From positions 21,095,523 through 21,159,522 of the forward strand of contig NC_083641.1 of NCBI RefSeq assembly GCF_963576545.1: 64,000 nucleotides of DNA, read 5' to 3'. Both the position numbers and the translations under genes were made by a program. Below the pieces are notes generated by a model. The model ran no database searches and was not told the origin of the DNA. It worked only from the letters and a program-made list of their open reading frames with translations. This document shows, piece by piece, positions 24,801-34,680 of this stretch (positions are counted from its first letter, which is position 1; each line of letters starts with the position of its first letter). The DNA is from Limanda limanda (Eukaryota > Chordata > Actinopteri > Pleuronectiformes > Pleuronectidae).

Positions 24801-27800
24801 TGTTGAATCCACATATTTAAAAAATCAGCATAGCAAATAGAATCTGCACCGGAGGAGGTTTGACACAATAAGAATATAAAGCAGTGGATTTTCAGCCCGA
24901 GGCAGCTTGTACCCTGATGCTCACTGACCTACTTCTGCACCTTCACCCCACGAGAGTCTCCTGCAGCAGTGAACGCCCCAACGGCTGCTTTGAACGTACA
25001 TGTGTATCACCCTCTCTCTCTCTCTCTCCTCTCTCCTCAGGTCGGCTTCTTCCCCTGCGACTGTGTCGAGCTGATAAATGACAAGATGCCCCCCAGTGTT
25101 CAAAACTCTGTGCCGAAGCCAGGTACTCCTCAGTGTGCGTCTGTCCGGCTGCTGATGACTTATTTAGCGCTCGCTCCCAGGATAACGGTCGGATTGATTT
25201 ACAGTGGCTGTTATGTGTGTCATCTCCATCAGTGTGTAAGAAGCACGGGAAGCTGGTGACGTTCCTGAGGTCTTTCATGAAGTCCCGGCCGCCGCCACAG
25301 AAGCTGCGGCAGCGTGGGATCCTCAGGGAGCGCGTGTTCGGCTGTGACTTGGGGGAGCATCTCCACAACTCAGGATATGAGGGTAAATTGTTCCTACTTC
25401 CTTTTTTAGTCATATTCTTAACACATCTTTCATTGAGTAATTCTTATCTGCTGAGAGTTCAGAAGTTGAAAACACCTCATGAAGGGACTTTCCAGTGAAT
25501 CTGCTGCCTCTACAGGCCTGGCTTGAGAATGCAGAGGCTAGTTTACGTCGCCTGCACATCTTTATAACTGTTCCTCAAACAGCAATAAATGTTGCTTTTT
25601 TCTAAACTGATTAATGCACATTTGGTGCAGTAGTGTGAATTTACAGCAACAGGACTATTGGATTCACTGGATCCGCTGAAACTAAACCACAGGGACTTTG
25701 TGTAAAGAAATCCTAAATTGATTGTGGCAAAGTGCTTACACAGCCCTGTGTTTGTATTTTACAGAAACTGTTCTCCTGACTCTTTGTTGTGTCCTGCAGT
25801 CCCACAGGTTGTTAAGTGCTGTTGTGAATTCATAGAGAAAAATGGAGTCGTGGACGGAATCTACAGATTATCTGGCATCTCCTCCAACATCCAGAAACTG
25901 AGGTTTGTGTCTCTTTTGTTATTCTGCTGTTGTGATATTGAATTGAAATATAAACCAGAATAAAGCTGCTTCTTCCTCCTAGAACTCTTCACACCTGAGA
26001 CTGCTGCCCCTTGTGAAGCTAGAGCTACATACAACAGATTTATTATAGTATATATGTATAGAATTTACTGATTACATTTCTAAAGAATGGTTTGTTGTTT
26101 AACACCAGTCTGCTGAAGGGTATAGGGCTGCAAGTGAGTGTTTTTGAGTGGCAGGGGACAAGTTGTGAGATTCAGGTTTTCAACTGGGTTTTAAAAAGTC
26201 TAAAATTCAATAATCTAAATTTTAGGCCTTTAAAAAGTCTTGAATATGTTGAAACATCACACTCCTGCCCTTGAATAAGTTTAGGTACGTCTTGATTATG
26301 TTAATGTTGATTATGTAAATGTTCGGTCAGAGCTTAAGAGATTCTTTTTAAAGAAATGTTCTGGCTTCCTGCAGAGTTTGTAATGTGTCCACGTGTTTTT
26401 CTCAATGACACAGATATTAACTGATGGTCTACAAACACCCTGGTCAGATTGAATCTCTGTGCACTTGTCTCTGCTGTGGGAAAGACGATATATACCTGCT
26501 GTCTCTGCCTGTGGTGTTTTCAGGGTCATTTTCTATGAGGCTGCTTCACCTTGTTTGAGGATGTATAAATCATTCTTGGACTCAGATAATCCTTCATATC
26601 TATTGTTCTTGAAAGTTTTTAAATATGATTCATTATGGCCTTAAATAACTTCAATTTGATTTGTTTAAACTTAAAGAAGCCCTGGTTAACGTGATGTGAT
26701 GGATGTTGTTAAGAGTGTTTTGGTTGTTGAGACACTTCTCTGTAAGATCCATCAAATACAGTTTGTGTCACATTGTGCGAGTTGAATGGCTGAAATGACT
26801 TTTTTATGCTCGCCAAGTGGAATTAATGAAATAACCTCGCATCAGATCCCATTACATAAACAGGAGACACAGTTTGAAGTGGAGCTGACAGGCAATTACA
26901 AAGAAAACTCGCATATAAAAACGTTTTGACTGATGTGTTGTTTTAAGAAAATGAAAAATACCTGGTGATATGTTGATATTTCTCACAGTTTATTCACATT
27001 AAGGGCCTTAAGGACATTCATTTCTTTACCAAGTACGGAGGAATATTTTTAGAAATGACAGAGTTGGAAATCTGTATGTACAAATTGGTCTGTTTGCACA
27101 AGAGAAGATATCAGATCAAAATAAATCATGAATTCCCAAAGCAAATGACCAGAAGTAGCTTCTTCTCGAGTGTTCATGCTGACAGACGGGCGGTGGGACG
27201 ACTTCCCACGCTGTTGTCTATAAATTCTTCTTCTCTCTGTCTCCGTCCAGGCACGAGTTTGACTCTGAACAGATCCCAGATCTGAGCAGAGAGCTCTTCA
27301 GGCAGGACATCCACTCCGTGGGCTCCCTCTGCAAACTGTACTTCAGGGAGCTTCCCAACCCGCTGCTCACCTACCAGCTCTACGAAAGATTCTCAGTAAG
27401 AACCGGAGCAGGGAAACTGGGGCATGGATTTAAGGAGATGGGCTTGAATTCATAGGAATAGAAACTGGCGTCGCTGCTAAGCACTGTGAAGAGAAAAAGT
27501 TTTGTAGCACAAATTTCTGGTTACTTAGTGATAACAAAAAGAAACAAAGAAATTACTTAAGAAATTGGGCTCTTTTTGAAGTGCTGCTCAGAATGAGGTC
27601 ACTGCATTATACTGAGCTTTCTAGGAACAGCAGGGGATGTGCATGCTGAAACCAAATAGCAGATTAAGCTGAAACACTGGCTGCTGTGAATATAAAAGAG
27701 AAAGCAAAATGAGAGCAGGAATTTGAAGACGACTCCCTCTGCTGTGGTTATCGGCCTCTCAGTGATCTGTGTTTTTTTGTCCTCTGTCGACACAGGAGGC

Positions 27801-30800
27801 CGTGTCTGCAGCCACGGACGAGGAGAGGCTGGTCAAAATCCACAATGTCATCCAGCAGCTGCCTCCTCCACATTACAGGTCAGGTTTGGAGCTCACTGCT
27901 GCGGCCTGGTGGCCTGGTAGGGGACTGTTTGATTTCTCGAAAAGGGAGTGATGTGTCGAAACTTAAAAAACAGAAACAGGGACTAAACATAACTCAGAAA
28001 AGAACAGACAAAAAACTACTAATACAAAACCAGCACCACACCAAAATCACACAAAACAATACCAAATCAGACCGATATATATTATCACAACCTGATACGC
28101 AAGAGTCCTGCTCTTCATCGACATTTCTTGCAATGTGACATTAAATCTTCCTCCAACAGGATAGACTGAACTCCGCAGTTATGTTTATATTTGCTGCTGA
28201 TTTGCTGTGTTGGTGAACTTCCCCTATGACCCAGCATTTTACATTCCCACCGTCTACAATTGAATATTTTGAAATGAACAGGTGACTTTTATTTTAAATA
28301 TTTGCATTTCTCTATCGACAGGACTCTGGAGTTCCTCATGAGACATCTGTCCCGCCTGGCCACCTTCAGCCCCATCACTAGCATGCACACTAAAAACCTG
28401 GCTATCGTCTGGGCCCCTAACCTCCTCAGGTGACTGTCCCCCCATGCATCATCATCTATCTGCACGTTCCGCCCTGTTGGCACTGGCGCTTCACTCTGTC
28501 AGCCTTTCTGTGGCAGTGAACTGGAGCATGTCTCAGTGGTGCAGAGAAGTGAAATGGGTTGTGGTGTTTCAGGTCCAAACAGATCGAGTCGGCCTGTTTT
28601 AGTGGCACAGCGGCGTTCATGGAGGTGCGGATCCAGTCGGTGGTGGTGGAGTTCATCCTCAACAACACGGAGGCGCTCTTCAGCCAGAAACTCAACGCCA
28701 TCATAAGGGAAAGCACTGGTAGGTCATGTCCAGTTACCCCAGTATAAGAAGAAACAGAAAAAAGGGATTGTATGATACTCTAATGCCTTTAATCCAACAC
28801 ATCCACTCCAGGTAACAACACCATGTCCAGACCGAAGTCCCTGCTGGTCTGCTCCCCGTCCACAAAGCTGCTCTCTCTGGAGGAGGCCCAGGCTCGTACT
28901 CAGGCACAGCTGGGTTCCCCGGCCACCACCCCCTCCCTCAGCCACAGTGACTACATCGAGGTGGGGGAGGGACCCGGAGCTCTGATGGGCAAGTTCCACA
29001 CGGTCATCGAGCTCCCGATGGAGAGGTAGATTTATGTTTGTTCTAGTGTTACTCAACATGTCATTGTTTGTTATTTGAGCCATTCAATCAGCATGCTTTA
29101 GTGTGAGCAATAAATCTTAGAATTTGTTGATTATTAATTAGTGGATAGACTGACAACAAGTTTGATAACATTCATCTTGTTCAGGAGTCTAAAATGTCAA
29201 AATTTTACATCTGAAATTAATCAAAAGTGAGAATTTGACACTTAGAAATAATTTTTTCTTTGTGATCTGTTAGTCAGGCAACAAACAGTACTTGTGTCAC
29301 CTTAGACTAAATGTAATCGCTTTTTTTCACTACCTTCTTGTAGATTAGATGTTAATCAGATTGTATAAAAATGGAATTTCTAATTATGCCAGATTTTTTT
29401 CCTTGCAAATCCAGAATTTGTTCAATGGGCTTTCAATGAAAATGTGTTTTGCAATGTAAAAGAATTGGTCCTCTGCTCCAGATCCACCCCACATTTTAGG
29501 GGTATCTCCTTGGCTCATGTTACACAAAATCTCATGGAAATCGATGGTGTAGATTCTGTGCAACCAACCAACACTGACGAGCACATAACCTTCTTGGCGG
29601 ATATAATAGTTAGAATTGTGTTGTTGTTGCTGGTTTGCCTTGACTTGTTCTTTCCTTAGCTGAGACAACAGGTGTCGACGATAATTTGTTTCTGTGTTGA
29701 AGCAGCAGGCGGCCTCTTCCTGCGAAGGCCAAGAAGTCTCCTGTGGGGAACTGGCTCTCCTTTTTCCACCTGGGCAAGTCCCATTCTTTGTCTAAACGTA
29801 AACTGAAGCGACACCCCAGCGAGCCTAATGAGATAAAGAGCATTGCACTGCCAGGTCAGATCACCGCTGCTGTTAAGTCGCCAGAAAACCTGTGCTTTTT
29901 TTATTTTCTGCCCTTCTTAAATAATTTGTCAACTTCCTTAAATTAGGCCATATGTGTTGACAAGTTCTTTTAGAGGTGACGCTTGCTTTTAACTTGAATA
30001 AATAAGTTGTTGAAACGCTTGCAGGCGGAAGAGGGGATGGCGGCACTTTACGTTCGACCAAAAGTGAAGAATCTCTCACCTCTTTGCACAATGTGGAAGG
30101 TACAGTAACTGCTCACTCAGATCATTCTCTGCACTCTGATTATTTCATGTTTATTAAGATTCAGTCTATACTGAATATACATGTTTGTTTTTTTGTATCC
30201 CAGGGGAACCTCCAAGTTACCGTCCCCTCAGACCTCGTTCGACTAGCGAGGCCCTTTCTGCCCTGGGTAACGATGACCTCCGGCGTCCTAGAAGTAAAGA
30301 TGAGAACAAAACCCGGCCTCTCAATGAGAGTCATCATGGTGCTGATCGTGGCTACACCCCCACGTCCCTTTCACCTCCACCCCAGGAGGACGAGCTCGAC
30401 CTCTGTCCGCCGGATGCAGGCATCTCTACTCTGGACTTTGACCCCATGTCTTTTCAGTGCAGTCAGCTCGCAGCGACCCCTGGACTGCAGCGCAACAGGG
30501 ATGGAAACAAACAGAGGAAGAGCGCTGGTTGTTCGAGTGAATCGGAGCCAATTTCTTCTCCCAACAACTACATTAGCTTCTCTCAGTCACCAGATATTAG
30601 CCCCGTTCTCGGTAGAGGTGGGAAGAATGTTTCCTCCAAGCCGCTGTCTCCCAAACTCAGGAAGAAGTCATTTAAGACTCAAGCAGACGTTCGGACTGCA
30701 GCCACCCCCCTGCCACCCCTCCCCTCCTCTTCTCCCCCAGTGCTGAAACGTGGCGCTCCTTCGGCAGACGGAAAGCAGCCGAGAGTCTCCTACCCTCACT

Positions 30801-33621
30801 GCAGCCCGCTCAGCACGGCGAGCCAGGCATCAGCCCTGACCGACCTCAGCCAACCTGCACAGAACCTGCCAGATCCAGGTCAGTCCCACTCCTCTTTAAA
30901 GGGATAGTTCACCCAAATATTTGATTTCACTCATCATCTTCTCACCACTATGCGGATGGAGGGCTGGGTTGAAGGGTTTGAGTCCACAAAACAGTATGGA
31001 GGCATTTTGTGTTTTCTTCTGTTGTTGTCATAAGTTTGAAAAATCAGTAAGCATTGACTACAATTGTATTGGATTTGGCTGCAACTCTGTTTACCCCTGA
31101 AACTCTAAAAGTAATTTGTGGACTCAAACACTTCACTCACCACCTCCATCGCCATAGTGGTGAGTAGATGAAGAGTGCATTTTCATTTCTGGGCAAACTA
31201 TCCCCTTAATATCATGCAACATTTACTCCTTAGAGTTAATTTCTATTTATATAATACTGCACTTTGTAGTTTCTTATGAAAGCTTCTGTGTCTTGTCCCA
31301 TCATGTCTTACCATAGCTTTGTTTGTCCTGTCATACTGTAGCGTTGTTTGTCTTATCCCTCCCCAGGAACAGATAGACTTATGAGTTCAGTGTCTGTTCT
31401 CCCTCCTCACCCTCCCTCGACGAGTGCTGCCCGCAAGTTGGCCCTGGCTCTGGCCGAATCCGCCCAGAAGGCCAGCAGTGTGTCCCAAAGACGAAATAAC
31501 TTCCCATCGTACCCGCTCCAGAGACATGAAGCCTGCCACGCCCAGGACAGACCGCCCCGGCCCTCCGTTCTCGATCTCAACATGTACCCCGACGAGTACT
31601 GCGGCCCTCGGGTCTCCTCTTCGGTTTCCCACTGGCAGTCGTCAGCGCACGGCCCAGTGGAGAGCCGCTTCTGCCCTCACCCTGTCCATTTCCCAGCCGC
31701 ACACCTCCGCTCGGGGCCTTCACAGGTCGCTGACGGACAGGAAGGCGGCTGCAATTTCACACCTAATGTGAGCCCGCTCGGGTCAGGGAGTCTGGAGGAA
31801 GGCTGTGCAGAGAGGAGGGACCGGAGGGAGGAGAAGCAGCTTAGAGATATCAGACAAGCAGAGCCCACCTATCAGAGCGTTGGTGTTTCAACACCCACTC
31901 AACCTGCCTGCTCGGCTCAGAGCCCAACGACTTCTCCCGTGTACGTGAACACAGACTCTACCAACGTCTTTAATTTCCGTGCTGTTCTGGCCGAGACATC
32001 CATGCCTGCCTCCATCGAGCAGGTCTTTCCCCGGCCGGTACAACCCTCCTCAACTCACAGCTACAGCCCAGACGAGGACAGACCACTGGGCATGGTTGAT
32101 GATGTCTACAGTAATCATCCTTACCATCATCATCATCAACATTGGCCAGTACAAGCAGGCCGAATGCCTTCACCTCACTGCCCTCGGCTCAACGCTCTGC
32201 CACGCCACCTTTTGGGGCCTAAAAGCCTGTACAGGCAAGCCTCTGAAGGCCGCCACAGCACTTTAGGTTTGAGGCAACCTTTGTCCCCTCAGTACAGACG
32301 TTACCGCAGAGACGAGCACCTTATCGGTGGCTGCCACAGGCAACCGGACCAATGGCAGAGGCCAGATGATAGAGCAGTTGGGCATCCAGCCATCCGGAGG
32401 GCTCGTTCCTTCCATGCCCCACAGATTAGTCACTATGAGCTGGCAGGGACTGAGGTCCTGCCGCCGGACACCTTGTTTTACGTCGAGCAGCAGACGAGCA
32501 AAGAAGCGGCCTATCAGAGGCTGATCCAGACCGGCATCCACCCTCTTCGGCTGCAGTTCGACAACACAAGAGCTGAACCCCGCTACTCCGCCTTCTCCGA
32601 TATGAACCCAATGGATAATTCCCACTATTATGTAGAGCCCTACCGGCAAAGCAGTGCACGACACAATCATTCTTATATCAAGCGTAACGGCAGAGAAGGC
32701 GCTCCATCAGATTACTACAACTACTCTCCACACCGTGTCCCCCCCGTGAACAGGGAGCTCTACATACAGAGCAGGGACACGGTCGTTTACGAGACAAGAG
32801 ATGCAGACACTTTTGAAAGAGTCGTATATCAGCCAGTCCAGCAGGAGAGTCAATCCAAACGTAAGAACACATCTCCCGCTGTGTCTCCATATGAGAGTCC
32901 CGTCTCACTGACTGACACGATAAACAGAGACATAATGCACACAAGGAGTAAGTCAGACCCTGGAAACGCCTGCCTCCTCTCCGCCGACAGGACAGAAAAT
33001 GATGCTATATCTCCGACATCCATGAGGTCTCAACACGCGGGCCCTGAGGCCACCAGGCAGCCATGCGGTCAGCAGTCGGGTGCAGAGGTCGGTCCATCAA
33101 GGCGAACTCAGCATCAGGCACCGCTTCGTAAAATCCCCTCACTCCCAGAAAGAGACGGTCCTCACCTCAAGAACACGGAGCACATAGACAGAAGCCACTC
33201 ACGAGGTCCTGACCAGGGTCAACCGATGATGACCCACGCTGCCAACAACTACCCTGGGGTTGTGAAGCCCAGCATCCTCAGGAGACCCGGGCGGTCGCAG
33301 AGCACTCGAGAAAATCGCCACTACTATCACCCCAACGCCAAATCCCCTGTGGATCCTGAACATCCGGGATCCCTTTCCACTCAGCTCAACAGAAGGACTC
33401 AGAGCACTAAAGTCAGGCCAACACAATACGACCACATGAAGGAGTATTACGCAGCTCCCAGGCCTAAACCCACAAGATCTGGTAAAGCCATGCCTGGATA
33501 TTTGCCCGGCCAGGGCTGCTTGTCCCCCCGCGGGCACAGACTGCTGTCCAAGGCTCTGGGTCAAGAGGGCTTTTGTCAGGCTGCACTGAGATCAGAGGCC
33601 GGGGTCTACGAGGGATTCTGA
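15846..33621 (+). CDS. arhgap32: arhgap32: Rho GTPase-activating protein 32 (PX-RICS/GRIT), 21 coding exons, 1690 residues
   Basis: It stimulates GTP hydrolysis on Rho-family GTPases (RhoA, Rac1 and Cdc42 in the known family), acting at synapses, junctions and the early secretory route. Coding exons: 15846-15934, 16810-16915, 18458-18549, 18824-18908, 22938-23024, 23103-23240, 23376-23468, 24318-24440, 24623-24700, 25041-25122, 25233-25382, 25800-25902, 27251-27395, 27796-27878, 28322-28429, 28573-28718, 28812-29025, 29709-29854, 30025-30099, 30204-30878, 31367-33621. All have GT-AG borders and consistent phases, total 5073 bases. Domains: PX about 139-235, SH3 about 256-312, RhoGAP about 358-560 with the arginine finger at R397, then a long disordered tail. 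The start ATG (CATCATGG) is the first in its exon. Family calls rest on PX motif RSYEDFRVLDKHLHLC, SH3 motif GWWRGKHGFQVGFFP and tail motif LDFDPMSFQCS. ARHGAP33 is the alternative; the tail and cadm1 linkage favour 32. The paralogue (32a or 32b) cannot be told. Confidence 0.95.
16922..16948 (+). repeat. (CA)n tract immediately after an arhgap32 splice donor
   Basis: About ten CA units start within 10 bases of the donor of exon 16810-16915. In RNA this is a CA repeat, a known type of hnRNP L binding site; any effect here is inferred. Confidence 0.85.
17425..18250. repeat. AT-rich degenerate AGCATAACA repeats, intron 3
   Basis: Recurrent TAGCATAACA, ATAACATAATATTAGC and CATGACAT words occur at about 17435-17690 and again at about 18175-18245. 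They look like an old, diverged tandem array. No exon is seen between 16916 and 18457. Confidence 0.5.
19398..20045 (-). repeat. Interspersed repeat, GGCACTCAGTTGAGC/CCTCCACCAAGG family, copy 1
   Basis: The segment starts AATGGCACTCAGTTGAGCAC, continues CTACCTCCACCAAGGCCCTA, and has ATGCCAGATTTTTTCCATC, CCAAGTTTGGTGGAAATCAG and a CAAACAAATAAAGAAGTAAA end. Related copies are at about 22380-22740 (opposite orientation), 29370-29630 (same orientation) and 42320-42505 (opposite orientation). The content resembles the non-coding tail of a teleost retroelement, possibly RTE type. Strand is nominal. Confidence 0.7.
20575..21245 (+). promoter_or_regulatory. arhgap32: Candidate internal promoter region of arhgap32
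   Basis: Complex, non-repetitive sequence at about 20780-20960 and 21180-21250 flanks a TG tract (20978-21016) and a G-rich block of GGAGG words (21065-21180). It leads into a CpG-containing first-exon-like block. There is no TATA consensus apart from a weak CATTTAAG at 21261. The regulatory call is inferred from the adjacent candidate exon. Confidence 0.35.
21260..21466 (+). other. arhgap32: Candidate alternative first exon of arhgap32 (RhoGAP-only form)
   Basis: A CpG-containing block ends in GTGGCAG|GTAACA, a strong donor at 21467. The ATG at 21439 reads MDMPDALVA and stops one base into a codon. That phase 1 end cannot join the PX or SH3 exons in frame (they begin in phase 0), but it fits exon 25233-25382, which begins in phase 1, giving MDMPDALVA-VCKKHGKL and then the whole RhoGAP domain and tail. 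The product would be about 1375 residues. Joined to other exons it would instead act as a 5' UTR for M340. Confidence 0.45.
22380..22740 (+). repeat. Interspersed repeat of the CACTCAG/CCAAGG family, copy 2
   Basis: GCCAAGGAGGTTTATGATTC, GGTTGTTAGCGGAATTATCC, AAGGAAGAACCCATTAAATT, GAGAATAATTCATGGATC and TTGGTGCAGATCC are the reverse complement, diverged, of features of copy 1. It lies about 200 bases ahead of the first PX exon. Confidence 0.75.
22938..23468 (+). other. arhgap32: arhgap32 PX (phox homology) exon block
   Basis: Three exons, 22938-23024, 23103-23240 and 23376-23468, all in phase 0, encode residues 125-230. Visible motifs are ELVLLVQITCQ, then GKNWLVKRSYEDFRVLDKHL, LTELPRYD and MLATYLSRFSAIADNKINC. 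In this family the PX domain binds phosphoinositides and directs the long form to Golgi and endosomal membranes. The first intron is only 78 bases, is a multiple of three and has no stop (see findings). Confidence 0.95.
24318..25122 (+). other. arhgap32: arhgap32 SH3 exon block
   Basis: Exons 24318-24440, 24623-24700 and 25041-25122 encode residues 231-324. The SH3 domain runs from VTKRYTAQATDELTFEVGD through the WW pair of GWWRGKHG (residues 288-295) to FFPCDCVELI. It has the canonical ALYDY-like start replaced by KRYTA, and the conserved P of FFP. It is expected to bind proline-rich partners. The last exon's acceptor is preceded by a pure CT repeat at about 25012-25037. Confidence 0.95.
25233..28718 (+). 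other. arhgap32: arhgap32 RhoGAP catalytic exon block
   Basis: Exons 25233-25382, 25800-25902, 27251-27395, 27796-27878, 28322-28429 and 28573-28718 encode residues 325-573. The key catalytic features are intact. GIYRLSG carries the arginine finger R397. LCKLYFRELPNPLLT (residues 435-449) carries the conserved Lys and Arg. IVWAPNLLR (residues 513-521) carries the conserved Asn518. The domain should therefore be an active GAP. M340 (ATG at 25277) matches the place where the known mammalian short (RICS) form begins. Confidence 0.96.
26160..26290 (+). repeat. Possible interspersed repeat (AAAAAGTCT family)
   Basis: TTTTAAAAAGTCTAAAATTC, then TTTTAGGCCTTTAAAAAGTC, resembles a dispersed fish repeat with paired AAAAAGTCTTAAAT words. 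Lies in the 1.3 kb intron between two RhoGAP exons, where nothing else is recognised. Confidence 0.45.
29370..29630 (-). repeat. Interspersed repeat of the CACTCAG/CCAAGG family, copy 3
   Basis: ATGCCAGATTTTTTTCCTTG, TCTCATGGAAATCGATGGTG and ACATAACCTTCTTGGCGGAT match the order of motifs in copy 1 and the common GAAAACATAACCTCCTTGGC end of the family. It occupies most of the intron between exons 28812-29025 and 29709-29854. Confidence 0.7.
30900..31205. mobile_element. TTAA-flanked hairpin MITE in arhgap32 intron 20-21
   Basis: The element begins AGGGATAGTTCACCC and ends GGGCAAACTATCCCC, with TTAA at 30896-30899 and 31206-31209. The ends are inverted copies over about 95 bases: CACTCATCATCTTCTCACCA against its complement near 31140-31175, and GTTTGAGTCCACAAA at 30976-30990 against TTTGTGGACTCAAAC at 31115-31129. 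It has no coding capacity. The TTAA duplication and size suggest a non-autonomous piggyBac-type element. AGGGATAGTTCACCC is a well-known dispersed motif in teleosts. Confidence 0.85.
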
Positions 33622-34680
33622 CCACTGGTTTTCATCGGAATCTCCATCAATCGGGGCCAAAGGAGAACCGCACTTTATCCTCTGCCGGACCAACAGACTG
33701 TTGCATTGAAAGTGTGTTTGTTTGAACCTCCAGGAAGCTGCTAAAGGAAGTGTGCAGTGAGGCTGCTGCTGCTGCTGGGGTTCCGCAGTGTCGCCATCAT
33801 TGGTTGTTTCATTTATTGCAAACGGCTCTTGCAGACTTAAAAGGGAACAAATTAATCGTACGCAGATTTTTGTCTTATATTTAGAGATTTTGAAAAATAA
33901 CAGTAAGAGAAGGCATGCTTGAGAAAATGATGGCTTATATATATTTTATTTAATGTCTAAACAACAAGAAATAACAAGCTGAAGTAACAGGTTTTATTGA
34001 TATGATTTTTAAATTGCGTTTAGGAATGTGTATAAAGCAACATTCATTTTAAATGTATTATATTTGTATAAATAACACACAGCTAACACGTGGCCAATGT
34101 ACTGTACATTTTGTTTTCTATTCTAGTCTGCTCAGACATCAACAAGCACTTTGGAGGATAACTGTGTATGAAACACGCTGTCTTAACGTGGTGTACATGA
34201 AGCCTCTCGATAAACAGTCTATTTTTGTTCTGTAAGAAATGGCTTGCTCTGAATAATCAGTGAATTAGCACTTTTTGGGGCGGGGTGGGTAACGGATGAT
34301 AACCTCATGGTTTCTAACTTTTCACATATTTCTTTCACAACATTGTATGATGCGATCGCAGCATTACAATGCGAGTGCTATGATTTCCGTGTCAAAGCTA
34401 CCGTGGCAGAATCCGCTCGACATAATTCCAATTGCGCTCATTCAGTGAAAAAGTGTATTTTGTATGCCAACGTGGTTTTTGTCACAAAAGTTTCTTTCCC
34501 CTTTTCAGGGGAACTTTTAACAACGTGGTGTTTTACATGAACTTTGATGTTGTTTTATCCATTAAAGTTGCTATTTCAAATCCAAACATGTAGAAGAGGA
34601 TATTCTGTTAAGATATGTTACATGCGTTATTTTAGTGAGAGTCTTAAAAGAAATAAAGATATATTGACAGTGATTATAAT
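33622..34680 (+). other. arhgap32: arhgap32 3' UTR
   Basis: AT-rich sequence follows the stop at 33619-33621. An ATTAAA at about 34561 and an AATAAA at 34652-34657 are candidate polyadenylation signals; the second is favoured, giving a UTR of about 1.06 kb. No coding sequence is seen. Confidence 0.6.
34652..34657 (+). terminator. arhgap32: arhgap32 polyadenylation signal (AATAAA)
   Basis: Canonical hexamer in an AT-rich context with a GT/T-rich stretch (TTGTCGAACTCTTGTGTC) 25 to 40 bases downstream, as expected of a cleavage region. Confidence 0.55.

Larger units (their letters stand above)
28812..33621 (+). other. arhgap32: arhgap32 C-terminal scaffold tail exons
   Basis: Exons 28812-29025, 29709-29854, 30025-30099, 30204-30878 and 31367-33621 encode residues 573-1690, a low-complexity Ser/Pro/Arg-rich tail. 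Family landmarks are SRPKSLLV, KKSPVGNWLSFFHLGKS, a TKSEESLTSLH motif, LDFDPMSFQCS, a proline-rich run near PLPPLPSSSPP, ARKLALALAESAQ (residues 961-973), RARSFHAP (1284-1291), RSKSDPG (1466-1472) and a C-terminal LGQEGF-like segment. A short His run lies at 1193-1196. The known mammalian protein is about 2087 residues, so this tail is shorter by roughly 400. The last exon alone carries about 750 residues without an intron. Confidence 0.93.

Noticed and set aside
24969..25259. Read-through frame from the SH3 exon 25041-25122 into the next intron
   Set aside because: Retention shifts the frame and ends at a stop soon after 25233; normal splicing gives a perfect family match.
25133..25498. Open frame continuing from intron into exon 25233-25382
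   Set aside because: The 110-base intron is not a multiple of three, so it cannot be a coding extension of the upstream SH3 exon in the protein frame; the exon itself is kept.
31387..33564. Several 60-135 codon open frames on both strands under the last arhgap32 exon
   Set aside because: They are shadows of the 750-codon coding exon in other frames and have no splice or family support.
22938..33621. Assignment to arhgap33 instead of arhgap32
   Set aside because: The tail islands and the linkage to cadm1 (human 11q) match ARHGAP32; ARHGAP33 maps to human 19q and has a shorter, different tail.
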